64,000 nucleotides of DNA from Carboxylicivirga sediminis (GTDB lineage: Bacteria > Bacteroidota > Bacteroidia > Bacteroidales > Marinilabiliaceae), in the NCBI RefSeq assembly GCF_018156225.1, contig NZ_JAGTAR010000024.1, positions 1 through 64,000 of the forward strand, in the 5' to 3' direction. This document shows positions 30,908-40,365 of this stretch, piece by piece. Made by a program: the position numbers and the translations under genes. Below the pieces are notes generated by a model. It saw only the letters and a list, made by a program, of their open reading frames with translations, ran no database searches and was not told where the DNA came from. Each line of letters starts with the position of its first letter. Within the stretch, counting starts at the first letter, position 1.

Positions 30908-31189
30908 TTATTCGTACCCGCTTCGATATGGCTTCGTATCTGCTTCGATACTTCTTCGGATAAAGCACCCCTTAACCGAAGATGGTACGAACATGCCACG
31001 AAGGAGGTACGAACATGGTACCTGTAAGAGTAGAAAAAATAATATAGATCGTGAATGTTATAAGTTCATCAGTAAACAACGCTTCCTTTGATGTATATTG
31101 TTAGTCAGCTTTCATCTTACGGTCTGTTAACAAATGAGATTGACCAGGTACAGAAACGTTCAGCATGTATGTACAAAAGGTATTGTTGG

Positions 31190-31546
31190 TTATAATGGGA
31201 GAATTTTAATGGCCTTTCTAAACTCTTCCAGTACGATGGGCTTTTTCAGAAAAGCTTTAGCCCCATAGTATTCACAGGCATTAATGGTTTCTTCCTGCGT
31301 ATCGCCCGATACAATCACGACAGGAATGCTTAACCATTCTTCATCCAGATCTTCAAGAATTGAAAAGCCATCTTTGTGTGGCATATGCAAATCCAATAGA
31401 ACCAAATCCGGTTGTTCCGAAATGATTTTTTTCCAACCTTCTACGCCATCGTTGGCTTCAGATATTTCCACATCATAACCTTTAAGCATACTTCGTATGA
31501 CGGTCCTGGTATCAGGCGCATCATCTACAATCAAAACTTTTTTCAT
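31190..31546 (-). CDS. orphan single-domain response regulator (CheY-like)
   Basis: A 118-residue receiver domain and nothing more. The acidic pair D8-D9, phospho-acceptor D52 (LVLLDLHMPHKDG), the VIVSGD strand and the lysine in AFLKKPI are all present, so phosphorylation should be possible. There is no output domain and no kinase gene beside it. It may relay phosphate between other proteins or act by protein contact. The sensor kinase at 46772 lacks a receiver, but nothing in the sequence ties the two together. Confidence 0.88.
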   Translation of the reverse strand: MKKVLIVDDAPDTRTVIRSMLKGYDVEISEANDGVEGWKKIISEQPDLVLLDLHMPHKDGFSILEDLDEEWLSIPVVIVSGDTQEETINACEYYGAKAFLKKPIVLEEFRKAIKILPL

Positions 31547-31734
31547 ACCATCCCTGTTTGTGTTGATTCTCCATTAAACAACACGCATAAGCCAATAAAT
31601 GTTGTGTAACAGGTTGATTTATTGAATGGATTGGTTTCTGTATCTATAATGACGAATCTGAATTGCTAGTTGTTCAGAGTAAAGCGTATAAAAGACGGTC
31701 TCGAAAAAGTATAATACTACTTGACGGGTGATAA

Positions 31735-32181
31735 TCATCTTTTGCTTTTGAAAAAGTCCTGAATTATCTGCTGGCTTTCGTCATTCATAATGCCTGAAGT
31801 AATGGTTGTCTTAGGATGTATTAATGATGGTTGGCAGCGCGAAAAGCCACGTTTCTCATCAGCTGCGCCATATACAATGCGTTTCAGCTGCGCCCAATTA
31901 AGTGCTCCGGCACACATCACACAAGGTTCCAAAGTGACATAGAGGGTGCAATCGTGCAGGTATTTGCCGCCCAAGAATTCGGCTGCAGAGGTAATGGCCA
32001 GCATCTCGGCATGTGCTGTTACATCGTTTAATGTTTCGGTCAGGTTGTGGGTTCTGGCAATTATCTGGTTGTTGCAAACCACTATGGCACCCACTGGTAC
32101 TTCATCTTTTTCTTTGGCTTTTTGGGCTTCAATAAAAGCCTGTTTCATAAAGTATTGATCAGAGAAGTTGATTTCAGTCAT
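31735..32181 (-). CDS. tadA: tRNA adenosine(34) deaminase TadA
   Basis: A 148-residue zinc-dependent deaminase converting adenosine to inosine at the wobble position of tRNA-Arg(ACG). The zinc and catalytic motifs are HAEM near residue 57 and PCVMCAGA near 88. The VGAIVV...RTHN segment in front and the C-terminal helix are typical of TadA, and length is normal. Guanine deaminase-like relatives share these motifs, but the N-terminal pattern fits TadA better. It is divergent from aspS. Confidence 0.88.
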   Translation of the reverse strand: MTEINFSDQYFMKQAFIEAQKAKEKDEVPVGAIVVCNNQIIARTHNLTETLNDVTAHAEMLAITSAAEFLGGKYLHDCTLYVTLEPCVMCAGALNWAQLKRIVYGAADEKRGFSRCQPSLIHPKTTITSGIMNDESQQIIQDFFKSKR

Positions 32182-32316
32182 ATTTGAAAAATTAATGATT
32201 TCAGGCTGATGGTATGATAAAAATCATGGATTGGATGCACCAGCCTAAAAAACTACTGTCTAAAAGCCTCAACGGCTTTTTTGTATCTATTTTCTTACTA
32301 TTTTCGCAAAGATAAT

Positions 32317-32360
32317 TTTAAACGTCAAGATCGTTGCATACATTTGCCAACTGGCAACGA
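32317..32360 (+). promoter_or_regulatory. aspS promoter with overlapping inverted repeats
   Basis: TTTA at 32317, 18 nt, then TACATTTG at 32339-32346 form a Bacteroidota-type promoter 30 nt before the start codon. Two inverted repeats overlap it: TCGTTGC (32331) with GCAACGA (32354), and TTGCCA (32344) with TGGCAA (32352). They could be an operator or a structured transcript start. Confidence 0.5.
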
Positions 32361-32376
32361 TAAATAAGTAATTACA

Positions 32377-34131
32377 ATGTACAGGACACATACGTGCGGA
32401 GAATTAAGAATTGAGCACATCAATCAGTCAGTTACACTAAGTGGTTGGGTGCAAAAGATAAGAAACCTGGGTGGTATGACTTTTATCGATTTACGGGATC
32501 GTTATGGTATTACTCAGTTGGTTTTTAATGAAGAAACCCACAAGGCCCTTTGTGAACAAACAGAAGAGCTCGGACGTGAGTTCGTGATTCAGGTGAAAGG
32601 CCAGGTGGCTGAGCGAAGCAATAAAAACAGCAAAATTGCCACCGGAGACATCGAGATATTAGTGGAAGAATTAACTATTCTTAATTCATCAGAATTGCCA
32701 CCATTTACCATCGAAGATGATACTGATGGAGGTGATGAACTGCGCATGAAATATCGCTACCTGGATTTGCGTCGTAATCCTGTGCGTGAGAATTTGGTGT
32801 TGCGTCATAAAATCGGGTTTGAGGTTCGTAACTACCTGAATGGTGAAAATTTTATTGAGACAGAAACACCTGTTTTGATCAAGTCAACACCCGAAGGTGC
32901 GCGCGATTTTATTGTGCCTTCTCGTATGAACGAAGGGCAATTTTATGCCTTACCACAATCACCACAGGTGTTTAAACAGTTGTTGATGGTAAGTGGTTTC
33001 GACCGTTATTTTCAGATTGTGAAATGCTTCCGTGATGAGGATTTACGTGCCGATCGTCAGCCTGAGTTTACACAAATCGACTGTGAGATGTCGTTTGTTG
33101 AGCAGGAAGATATCCTGAATACGTTTGAAGGAATGACCAAGCATCTGTTTAAGACGATTAAAAATGTGGATATTGATTATACTTTCCCACGTTTATCGTA
33201 CGCCGATGCTATGAAATATTATGGCTCTGATAAGCCAGATACCCGTTTCGAGATGAAGTTTGTGGATTTGACAGAGGACGTCAAAGACTCAGAATTCAAA
33301 CTCTTCAACGAAGCTGAGTATGTAGGTGGTATATGTGCCGATGCTTGTGCTTCATATACACGCAAGCAGCTGGATAAATTGACAGACTTTGTTAAGAAAC
33401 CACAGATTGGTGCTGGTGGATTGATTTATATTAAATTCAATGCTGACGGCTCTGTTAAGTCATCTGTCGACAAATTCTTCTCAGTTGAGCAACTGAAAGA
33501 GATAGGTGCTAAATTCAATGCTAAAGATGGTGATTTAGTATTGATTCTGGCTGGCGCTCTTAATAAGACGCTGAACGCGCTTTGCGAATTACGTCTGGAG
33601 ATGGGTAATCAAATGGGCTTACGTGATAAGAATAAGTTTTCACCATTATGGGTAGTTGACTTCCCATTATTAGAATGGGATGAAGATAGTGAGCGCTTCT
33701 ATGCGATGCACCACCCATTTACATCACCAAAAGCTGAAGATATGGATATGCTGGATAGCAATCCTGGTGATGTACGTGCTAATGCCTACGATTTAGTTAT
33801 TAATGGTGTTGAGATTGGTGGTGGTTCTGTACGTATCTTCAATGATGAGTTGCAACAGAAAATGTTTAAATTGCTTGGCTTTACTGAGGAAGAAGCTGAG
33901 AATCAGTTTGGCTTCCTGATGAATGCATTTAAATACGGAGCACCTCCTCATGGTGGTGTGGCCTTTGGCTTCGACCGTTTGGTATCATTATTTGCCGGAC
34001 TGGACTCTATCCGCGATGTAATTGCCTTCCCTAAAAATAATTCAGGCCGTGATGTGATGATTGACTCTCCATCGCCAGTAGCAAAAGAGCAGCTCGATGA
34101 GCTGAAGATTGCCTTAACTGTTAAGGAATAA
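32377..34131 (+). CDS. aspS: aspartate-tRNA ligase AspS
   Basis: A 584-residue class II aminoacyl-tRNA synthetase charging tRNA-Asp. It begins with the OB-fold anticodon-binding domain ([31 protein letters not shown]). The catalytic domain has motif 2 around [19 protein letters not shown] (residues about 215-235) and motif 3 GVAFGFDRL near the end, and the bacterial GAD insertion lies in between. Length is normal for bacterial AspRS. It is a single gene with its own promoter and terminator. Confidence 0.97.
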   Translation: MYRTHTCGELRIEHINQSVTLSGWVQKIRNLGGMTFIDLRDRYGITQLVFNEETHKALCEQTEELGREFVIQVKGQVAERSNKNSKIATGDIEILVEELTILNSSELPPFTIEDDTDGGDELRMKYRYLDLRRNPVRENLVLRHKIGFEVRNYLNGENFIETETPVLIKSTPEGARDFIVPSRMNEGQFYALPQSPQVFKQLLMVSGFDRYFQIVKCFRDEDLRADRQPEFTQIDCEMSFVEQEDILNTFEGMTKHLFKTIKNVDIDYTFPRLSYADAMKYYGSDKPDTRFEMKFVDLTEDVKDSEFKLFNEAEYVGGICADACASYTRKQLDKLTDFVKKPQIGAGGLIYIKFNADGSVKSSVDKFFSVEQLKEIGAKFNAKDGDLVLILAGALNKTLNALCELRLEMGNQMGLRDKNKFSPLWVVDFPLLEWDEDSERFYAMHHPFTSPKAEDMDMLDSNPGDVRANAYDLVINGVEIGGGSVRIFNDELQQKMFKLLGFTEEEAENQFGFLMNAFKYGAPPHGGVAFGFDRLVSLFAGLDSIRDVIAFPKNNSGRDVMIDSPSPVAKEQLDELKIALTVKE

Positions 34132-34151
34132 TACGAATAGAACAATATATT

Positions 34152-34186
34152 AATGGGGCATCTTGATTAAGGTGCCCCATTTTTTT
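34152..34186 (+). terminator. terminator of aspS
   Basis: AATGGGGCA and TGCCCCATT form the stem, followed by Ts. The left flank on the other strand is weaker, so it mainly serves aspS. Confidence 0.85.
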
Positions 34187-34290
34187 GTTTGGTATATCGT
34201 ATATGTATGTGTTGTAATAGTGATTTTAACCGTTGATTAACAGTGTTCTAATTGACTCAGTGAATGGGCTTTCTGATGATATCATTGTGC

Positions 34291-35907
34291 TTAGAAGTTA
34301 TAGTAAAGGCTTTTGAGCGAGGTGCGGATGCCAAAATACACATGCTGAGTATCAATAGTTTCTAAATCATTACTCATTTTTCTGATTCTCGCACCTGCAA
34401 CAATATTAAACATATTGCGCGGATTCACAAGAAAGGACACATTCACATCGGCATTATAAACATTGGTTTTAAGTCCGTCGCCAATAGAGTAGCCATGCTC
34501 TCTTGGACGACCATCTGTATCAAGTGGTCTTTGTGTATTGGGCATCAATACGTCTTTTCCCCAACTAATTCCATCGCCATAGTCATCGCCATACATGGTG
34601 GCCATTAATTCTGCTTTAAATTGCCAGCGGTTTTTGCGGTATTTCAAAATGGCAAGCCCTTCTCTGAAGTTGGCACCCAGTATATGTGCCATGGGCTGAT
34701 TTAAATGCGAGTAGGAATAGATGCTTGTATAATGCGAGTAAGTGTAGGGGCGTGCCTGGTTATATTCGAGCTGTACATCCAGTTTGTTAATGCCAAACAG
34801 ATCGAAGGTTTTGGCACCCAGCTGAAAACCATGCTTGTTAGCCCACCATTTATTACCACTAAAAACTTCATCAAACTTAAACTCACCCATTACAAATTGG
34901 CCATAGAATGTTAGCCATTTGGAGGCAATATATCTCGCATTAAATCCCATGGTTACATTATCCGGAGAACCAAGGTTGTATTCAACTGGCCTGAAGAAGT
35001 TAACAGGATTCAGGTAGTGGATATCAAAACCTCTATGTCCGGTAGTATCTTTTTCTGCATACACCACATTAGCATAAAATCCAAGGCTCAAACGCTTGTT
35101 AATATTCCAATCGAGGTACTGATGCACGCCATATTTTCCCGGATAGCGAAAATCATGCTGGTCAGCCACCGAATCGTAATTCAGCATCTTATTCCACATC
35201 ACCATGTATTTGATATTCCAGAAATCAGCTGTAAGTTTCACATAAGGGTAGCTAAAAGCACCGTCGGATAATAGCAGAGAGCGATGGCCATCGCCAATAA
35301 AATGCTTGCCATTACCCAGTTGGAAGTTGAAATATTTGGCAAAATTAAAACCAATATAGCCGGTGGCCTGGGCATAATCATGTCCATTGGTGCCAAAGTT
35401 CTTACGTTGTCCTTGTCCGGGCATCATGTTAGTTTTGTTGGCAAACACGTTGATGTAATTAGGAACAACAGCCTGGTTTTCTACAAAATCAGTATAGAAA
35501 TATAGTTTCCCTATATTACCTTTAATAAACAATCCACGTGTATTGGTCCACGTTGTTATACCTTCACTATTTTCACGGCCACCCTCGAAGGCAAATAGGG
35601 GATTCACCACAATGTTGATGTCCTCTTTATCCAGTGAAATCAGATCATCGTGCAAAAAACGCTGCCAGATATTTAGCCGGCCCTCAGGGATTCTTAGATT
35701 ATCATACAATACAGAGTCGGTATTGATAACTTCATTTAGTTGGTCCATTCGGTATTGACGAATAGACGTATGAAAATTAGTGCCAGGCTGATATATGTAA
35801 CGTTCAAAAGGAGAGTAGTATGGATCTTCGTAATGACTGACCGATTGTGCTGTCAGGTATTGCACAAGAATAAGTGCGGTCACCAGGGTGAGGTATCTTT
35901 TAATCAT
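34291..35907 (-). CDS. RemB-like outer-membrane beta-barrel protein
   Basis: The start at 35907 gives 538 residues and a clear signal peptide (MIKRYLTLVTALILVQYLTAQ). The longer open frame up to 36024 lacks one and is probably not used. The mature protein alternates aromatic strands and turns through to the C-terminus, with GKHFIGDGHRSLLLSDGAFSY near residue 205 and LNPVNFFRPVEY near 310. These are features of the Wzi/capsule-assembly family that includes the gliding-associated RemB of flavobacteria. A role in polysaccharide attachment or surface motility is inferred from that family. A structured RNA candidate with a terminator lies upstream, between 36064 and 36169. Confidence 0.7.
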   Translation of the reverse strand: MIKRYLTLVTALILVQYLTAQSVSHYEDPYYSPFERYIYQPGTNFHTSIRQYRMDQLNEVINTDSVLYDNLRIPEGRLNIWQRFLHDDLISLDKEDINIVVNPLFAFEGGRENSEGITTWTNTRGLFIKGNIGKLYFYTDFVENQAVVPNYINVFANKTNMMPGQGQRKNFGTNGHDYAQATGYIGFNFAKYFNFQLGNGKHFIGDGHRSLLLSDGAFSYPYVKLTADFWNIKYMVMWNKMLNYDSVADQHDFRYPGKYGVHQYLDWNINKRLSLGFYANVVYAEKDTTGHRGFDIHYLNPVNFFRPVEYNLGSPDNVTMGFNARYIASKWLTFYGQFVMGEFKFDEVFSGNKWWANKHGFQLGAKTFDLFGINKLDVQLEYNQARPYTYSHYTSIYSYSHLNQPMAHILGANFREGLAILKYRKNRWQFKAELMATMYGDDYGDGISWGKDVLMPNTQRPLDTDGRPREHGYSIGDGLKTNVYNADVNVSFLVNPRNMFNIVAGARIRKMSNDLETIDTQHVYFGIRTSLKSLYYNF

Positions 35908-36063
35908 GGATATTGAAGCTTTTTGCAACGAATATACAACATGAAAGGCATCTATGCACCTTATGAATACTAAAATTCTTGAATGTAACATATTGCAAAA
36001 GCGATGAAAAAATAAGGATCGCACCTTTATTATCAGATGTTTAATAAAGATGCGACCCTTAAT

Positions 36064-36169
36064 AAAAAAAGAGCTAAAAGCCGTTTCAACTCTCGTTATC
36101 CTTTAATGGCAAAACTTTTACCAGGATCCTCGTACCCTTATTATAGCGAGGTGCTACAGCTTTCGGCTC
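36064..36169 (-). ncRNA. structured RNA or leader upstream of the RemB-like gene
   Basis: Read on the minus strand, GAGCCGAAAGCT (36169-36158) pairs with GGCTTTTAGCTC (36082-36071) in 11 of 12 positions and encloses two adjacent hairpins. One is CCTCG/CGAGG (36151-36128). The other is ATCCT/AGGAT (36127-36098) with an inner GGTAAA/TTTGCC stem. The right arm of the closing stem can instead form a 9-bp terminator hairpin (36092-36071) followed by seven Ts. The alternative is typical of a riboswitch or attenuator, or of a compact small RNA. A weak promoter (ATTG, 20 nt, TAAATTAG) lies at 36238-36207. I do not recognise the family. Confidence 0.55.
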
Positions 36170-36377
36170 CATAACTGAATTCGAAATCTCATCCCTGAGA
36201 CATTTACTAATTTAAGGGAAGCACTTGAGGGTGTCAATCGAATTGTTACATTTTTTCATCAAACGACTAAAATAATCAAGTTTTTATCTGAAATGATAGA
36301 GAGGTGGCGTATAAATCATAAATTTGTTGATGATACGTCGTATTGTCATCTAAAAACAACTTACCTCAAGACCTGTT

Positions 36378-39353
36378 ATGAAGCGATTAAAACACATATT
36401 GGCCTACCTGCTATTGGTTCTGTTTGGACTGATTCTGTCACTGATTCTGATTGCAGAGCTGGCTGAAACGCATGTGACCAAATTGGCTCTAAAGCAAATT
36501 AACGCTAATATCGATGCTACCATTAGTGTTGGTGAAGTCGATTTTTCGCTGATTAAAGGGTTTCCTGATGCAATGGTTGAGTTTAATGATGTGAGTATTT
36601 TCACAAGTACCGACACCATGGCGCAGATAGAACGTGCTTTTATATCGGTGGAGATGCGACCTTTGTTTAACAGCGAATTTAATATTACCGAAGTTGCGGT
36701 GGAAGGGGGAATGGCCTACTATAAAATCGATAGTTTAGGTAAAACCAACTTCGATGTGTTCCTGGTGCCTTCTGAACAACCAGAGGAAGAGGATAGCACA
36801 GAATCAACCTTGCTCTTATCGTTGAAGCATCTGGAATTGACTAATCTTTTCTGCTCGTATACCGATGTGCCCAATAATATTAATGCTTGTCTCTACATTG
36901 ATAATGGCCTGTCTGTTATTTATATCGATGAGGATAACACCAAGGCATCCTTTAAAGGGCAGTTGCGGGCCAATAACTGTCGCTACCCGTCAACCAATCT
37001 GCACCTGATGGACGAGATCATTGTGGAGGCCGATGTGGCCTATTTCAATGATCTGCTATCCGTAAATGCACTCAATATTAAATCGGAAGGCCTGCAGCTT
37101 AGTCTCGATGGTGAGATTAAGAATCAATCATCAGTTTATAGTGATATCCACCTTTCGTCGTCTATTCTGGATTTGTCGGAACTGCAAAAATACATCCCTG
37201 ACAGTTTGCTTCAAGCATATGATGTAAGGCAATTGAAGGGAGTTGCTTCCTTTTCAGCAAATGTAAAAGGGGAATACAATGACAGTATCATGCCTTGGAT
37301 TGATGCGCGGTTTAATTTAAGTAACGGGCAACTGGTAATGGGGGAGCTGCCTATAATGCAATCAGTGCAGCTGGCAGGGAGCTATACCAATGGGGAAGAA
37401 CACAATAATGCCACAACACAACTGGTGATTGATAAGTTTTATCTGGCGTCGGGAGGTAGTTGGGCTAATGTAAAAGGGCAAATCGATAACCTCGATAGAA
37501 TCAAGTTTAGTGTTCAGTCGGATGTGCTGTTGAACCTGAATGATGTGGTGACTTTTGTTCCCGATTCAATGGTGAATCGCCTGGAAGGGCAAGTAAGGAT
37601 GCAGATGGCAACCAATGGCATTATGCCCGACAGCTTTGATGTTGCCTATGTTGATTACCTGCTGGCGCGCACAAATTGTCAAATGCAGCTGCAGGATGTC
37701 GCTATAGGGATGGATTCTCTTCTGAACCTTTCTAATCTGAGCGGTCATCTAAGCTATCAACCAAAATCGCTGAAGGTGGATAGCCTGAAACTGCAATTGC
37801 CGGATTATAAGCTAAAGCTTACAAATGCCAACTTTCTGGCCGAATACAGTGGTGAACTTACTAATATTGCTTCGCTGGGACTGAGCATAGAAAACTTGGA
37901 TGTGCAAACAACTAAGAGCCATGTGAAGGGGCAGATGAGCTTTAATAATCCCGAAAGACCTGCTTACGCTATAGATGCCGATGCGGCAATTGATTTAGCC
38001 GAGATGAAGCCTTTTGCTCCCGACTCGCTGATAACTGATATGAGTGGAGTTATTTATGCGGGACTGCATTCATCTGGTCGCATACACCTTGATTCCATTG
38101 CCGATGACCTGGTGAAGTTGCTTTTTACATCCAGCCGTGTAACAACTCGCTTTGATAATGTGCGTGTAGCCGCCAACTATGATTTGATGCAGTTGCAGGC
38201 CCTCAATGGAACCATTACACTGGTTAATGATTCCATTGGTGTTGATAAAGTGTCGGGCGAGCTGGCCGGCATCACCTTTGATTCCGATTCAACCCTAATC
38301 AGGAACTTCTACAAAGCTTATTGGCTCAATCAACCTGATACAGTTAAAGTCGATGGCTATTTTAATTTTGGTGATATTGACTTTGTGCTGTTTGAACCCT
38401 TAATGACAGAAGAATCTGAAGATACAAATGAACCTGGAGAAATAGCCGAACCAGCCAATTACCATTTTGCCGCCAAAGGGAAGGTGACAGCCAAAAGCTT
38501 TTGGTATGGCAATGCCTTGTTTGAAAACCTGAGTGCCTTGTACAACGTGTCGGATAGCCTTTATATCGCTGATCAGGTGAAGTTTGATGCCTTTAAGGGG
38601 AGCACTAACAGCTCGGTGAAAGTGCAGATGCTGCCTAATGATGAGATGAAGATCAATTTTAAAAACAGCACCAGTGGGTTAGATGTCAATCAGCTATTGT
38701 ATGATTTTGATGACTTTATGGATTATACCGATGAGGTGTATATTAGTCAAGAACAGTTAAGTGGAATATTTAGTACTGATAACTTGAATGGACAGGTAAC
38801 TTTTTATGGTGATTCATTAGACCTGAATACAATTAAGTTAACAACTCGTCTTCGATTAGAGAATGGTCGTTTAAAAGATTATCCGATAACTGAAGAGATG
38901 GCAAGAGACTATAAGCGTCCAGAATTAAAGGATATTGAATTTAAAACTATAGATACAGAGTTGTTTTCGTATCAAGGAGCCATATATATTCCTCAAACAG
39001 AAATAAAAACAAGTGCTTACGATGTGGCGCTGTTAGGGAAACAGGAATTTAATCTGGACTGCCAATATCACTTACGATTTTATCTGAAAGAGATATTACG
39101 AGGAAAAACAGACCGGATTGAAAAGAAACAAGCGGCAGACGAAACTAAAAGAGGGGGTGGGGTGAAAGGTTTGTCATCTATGTTTGCCATTTATAAAGTT
39201 AAAAACGGTAAAACAGTCAAGAGCACCTTGGAAGGCAAAAATTCAAGTGAAAGGGTAACAATGGAGCAGAGTATTAAGAATAAAAGAGCAATATATGAGT
39301 TCTATTTTGATCCGAGACTGATGAATTATAATACCGGCGTTTATAGCAAATAA
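36378..39353 (+). CDS. AsmA-like family protein
   Basis: A 991-residue protein with a single N-terminal membrane anchor (ILAYLLLVLFGLILSLILIAE) and a long beta-rich body. VTKLALKQINANIDATISVGEVDFSLIKGFPD right after the anchor, and repeated strand pairs through to an AsmA-type C-terminal region (SVKVQMLPNDEMKI, LNGQVTFYGDSLDL), identify the family. Such proteins bridge the periplasm and are thought to help in lipid transport or outer-membrane assembly. The stop codon overlaps the start of the DsbA-like gene by 1 nt, so these genes are translationally coupled. Confidence 0.8.
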   Translation: MKRLKHILAYLLLVLFGLILSLILIAELAETHVTKLALKQINANIDATISVGEVDFSLIKGFPDAMVEFNDVSIFTSTDTMAQIERAFISVEMRPLFNSEFNITEVAVEGGMAYYKIDSLGKTNFDVFLVPSEQPEEEDSTESTLLLSLKHLELTNLFCSYTDVPNNINACLYIDNGLSVIYIDEDNTKASFKGQLRANNCRYPSTNLHLMDEIIVEADVAYFNDLLSVNALNIKSEGLQLSLDGEIKNQSSVYSDIHLSSSILDLSELQKYIPDSLLQAYDVRQLKGVASFSANVKGEYNDSIMPWIDARFNLSNGQLVMGELPIMQSVQLAGSYTNGEEHNNATTQLVIDKFYLASGGSWANVKGQIDNLDRIKFSVQSDVLLNLNDVVTFVPDSMVNRLEGQVRMQMATNGIMPDSFDVAYVDYLLARTNCQMQLQDVAIGMDSLLNLSNLSGHLSYQPKSLKVDSLKLQLPDYKLKLTNANFLAEYSGELTNIASLGLSIENLDVQTTKSHVKGQMSFNNPERPAYAIDADAAIDLAEMKPFAPDSLITDMSGVIYAGLHSSGRIHLDSIADDLVKLLFTSSRVTTRFDNVRVAANYDLMQLQALNGTITLVNDSIGVDKVSGELAGITFDSDSTLIRNFYKAYWLNQPDTVKVDGYFNFGDIDFVLFEPLMTEESEDTNEPGEIAEPANYHFAAKGKVTAKSFWYGNALFENLSALYNVSDSLYIADQVKFDAFKGSTNSSVKVQMLPNDEMKINFKNSTSGLDVNQLLYDFDDFMDYTDEVYISQEQLSGIFSTDNLNGQVTFYGDSLDLNTIKLTTRLRLENGRLKDYPITEEMARDYKRPELKDIEFKTIDTELFSYQGAIYIPQTEIKTSAYDVALLGKQEFNLDCQYHLRFYLKEILRGKTDRIEKKQAADETKRGGGVKGLSSMFAIYKVKNGKTVKSTLEGKNSSERVTMEQSIKNKRAIYEFYFDPRLMNYNTGVYSK

Positions 39354-39961
39354 TGATGAGACAGAAGTTAATAATTGCAGGTGTTGCTCTTTTAGCAGTA
39401 TTTGTTGTTTATATCTATTTGGGGAATAAAGCAAAGGATAAGCTAATGACAGAAATATCCAAGCCTCAGTTTAGTGATATTGTATTAGGTAATATTGATG
39501 CAGACCAAAGTGTTATTCTCTATTTCGATTATAATTGTGCTTTTTGTAGGAAGTTCTTTCAAGACGTTTTTCCAAAGTTTAAGGAAAAATACATCAAAAC
39601 AGGGAAAGCTAATCTTGTTTTAAAATTGGTATGTGGGCTGACAGATAAAATGGCGCTTCGTGCTAACCAAACCGTTATTTGTATTAATAATTATGGTGAA
39701 TTTGAGAAATTGCACCAACTTTTGTTATATGAAAGTAGAGTAATTTATACCAGCGAATTCAATCAATTGATTGAAGAGTATATAGTAGCAAACGAGTCGT
39801 TAGGAGAGTGTATTTTGGATGAGAATTACTCTGGTATTATCCACAATATTTATCAATTTCAGGAGTTAAAAAGTAAAGGAACACCTACATTTGTAATTAA
39901 CGGTATGGTGATTGAAGGTTTTATAAGTTATGAAGAATTGATTAAGAAACTTAATAATTAA
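39353..39961 (+). CDS. membrane-anchored DsbA-like thiol oxidoreductase
   Basis: A 202-residue thioredoxin-fold protein with an N-terminal anchor or signal (LIIAGVALLAVFVVYIYL). The redox pair is in YNCAFCRKFF, about residues 62-65, and the cis-proline loop is KGTPTFVING near residue 180. Both are as in DsbA/DsbG-type periplasmic enzymes. The first ATG overlaps the AsmA-like stop; a second ATG follows directly. It is coupled to the small cysteine-rich lipoprotein gene 5 nt downstream, a plausible substrate or partner. Its coding sequence is more AT-rich than the AsmA-like gene before it. Confidence 0.75.
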   Translation: MMRQKLIIAGVALLAVFVVYIYLGNKAKDKLMTEISKPQFSDIVLGNIDADQSVILYFDYNCAFCRKFFQDVFPKFKEKYIKTGKANLVLKLVCGLTDKMALRANQTVICINNYGEFEKLHQLLLYESRVIYTSEFNQLIEEYIVANESLGECILDENYSGIIHNIYQFQELKSKGTPTFVINGMVIEGFISYEELIKKLNN

Positions 39962-39966
39962 ATGTT

Positions 39967-40290
39967 ATGAAAAAGCTATTAAAGGTATTGCCATTTTTGT
40001 TGGGGGTTGCATTGTTGAGTAGTTGCAGTGATGATGATGACAAAGAAACATGTGATGAATTAACTCAGAATGACAAACCTGCTCAATGTGTTGATGCCGA
40101 TATTACGGTTTGTACCGGTGATGATACTTATTTTATTTTTAATGGTACAGAATATTATGAGGTGAGTGACTTGGTTAATGCATGTGCTCCAGGTGCTGCT
40201 TTTGAAGAAGCAAAGATGATTCATATGCAGTTTGATGCAGTGGCAATGAGACTTCTAAACGAAGCCCGCGCTGCTGCCATCTGTCAATAA
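39967..40290 (+). CDS. small cysteine-rich lipoprotein
   Basis: A 107-residue protein. The N-terminus MKKLLKVLPFLLGVALLSSC is a lipoprotein signal with the lipobox cysteine at residue 20, followed by a run of aspartates, as is common for surface-exposed Bacteroidota lipoproteins. The mature part holds five further cysteines (ETCDE, AQCVD, TVCTG, NACAP and the penultimate residue). I do not recognise the family. Its position directly after a DsbA-like gene suggests disulfide bonds or a redox function. A terminator ends the operon. Confidence 0.75.
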   Translation: MKKLLKVLPFLLGVALLSSCSDDDDKETCDELTQNDKPAQCVDADITVCTGDDTYFIFNGTEYYEVSDLVNACAPGAAFEEAKMIHMQFDAVAMRLLNEARAAAICQ

Positions 40291-40308
40291 AAGACAATTG
40301 ATTACCTA

Positions 40309-40345
40309 AAAGGCCTGACTTGTATACGCAACTTGTCAGGCCTTT
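40309..40345. terminator. bidirectional terminator
   Basis: AAAGGCCTGAC and GTCAGGCCTTT form an 11-bp perfect stem between two converging genes, with A-rich and T-rich flanks. Confidence 0.8.
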
Positions 40346-40365
40346 GTGTATTATAATAATTTTAT

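Noticed and set aside
35908-36024. Longer N-terminus for the RemB-like protein
   Set aside because: The extra 39 residues come before a complete signal peptide and have no conserved look; the internal ATG at 35907 is the better start.
36064-36169. Hammerhead ribozyme or a classic riboswitch in the structured RNA
   Set aside because: GAAAC is present, but the CUGANGA core is not, and no signature of a common riboswitch class could be found.
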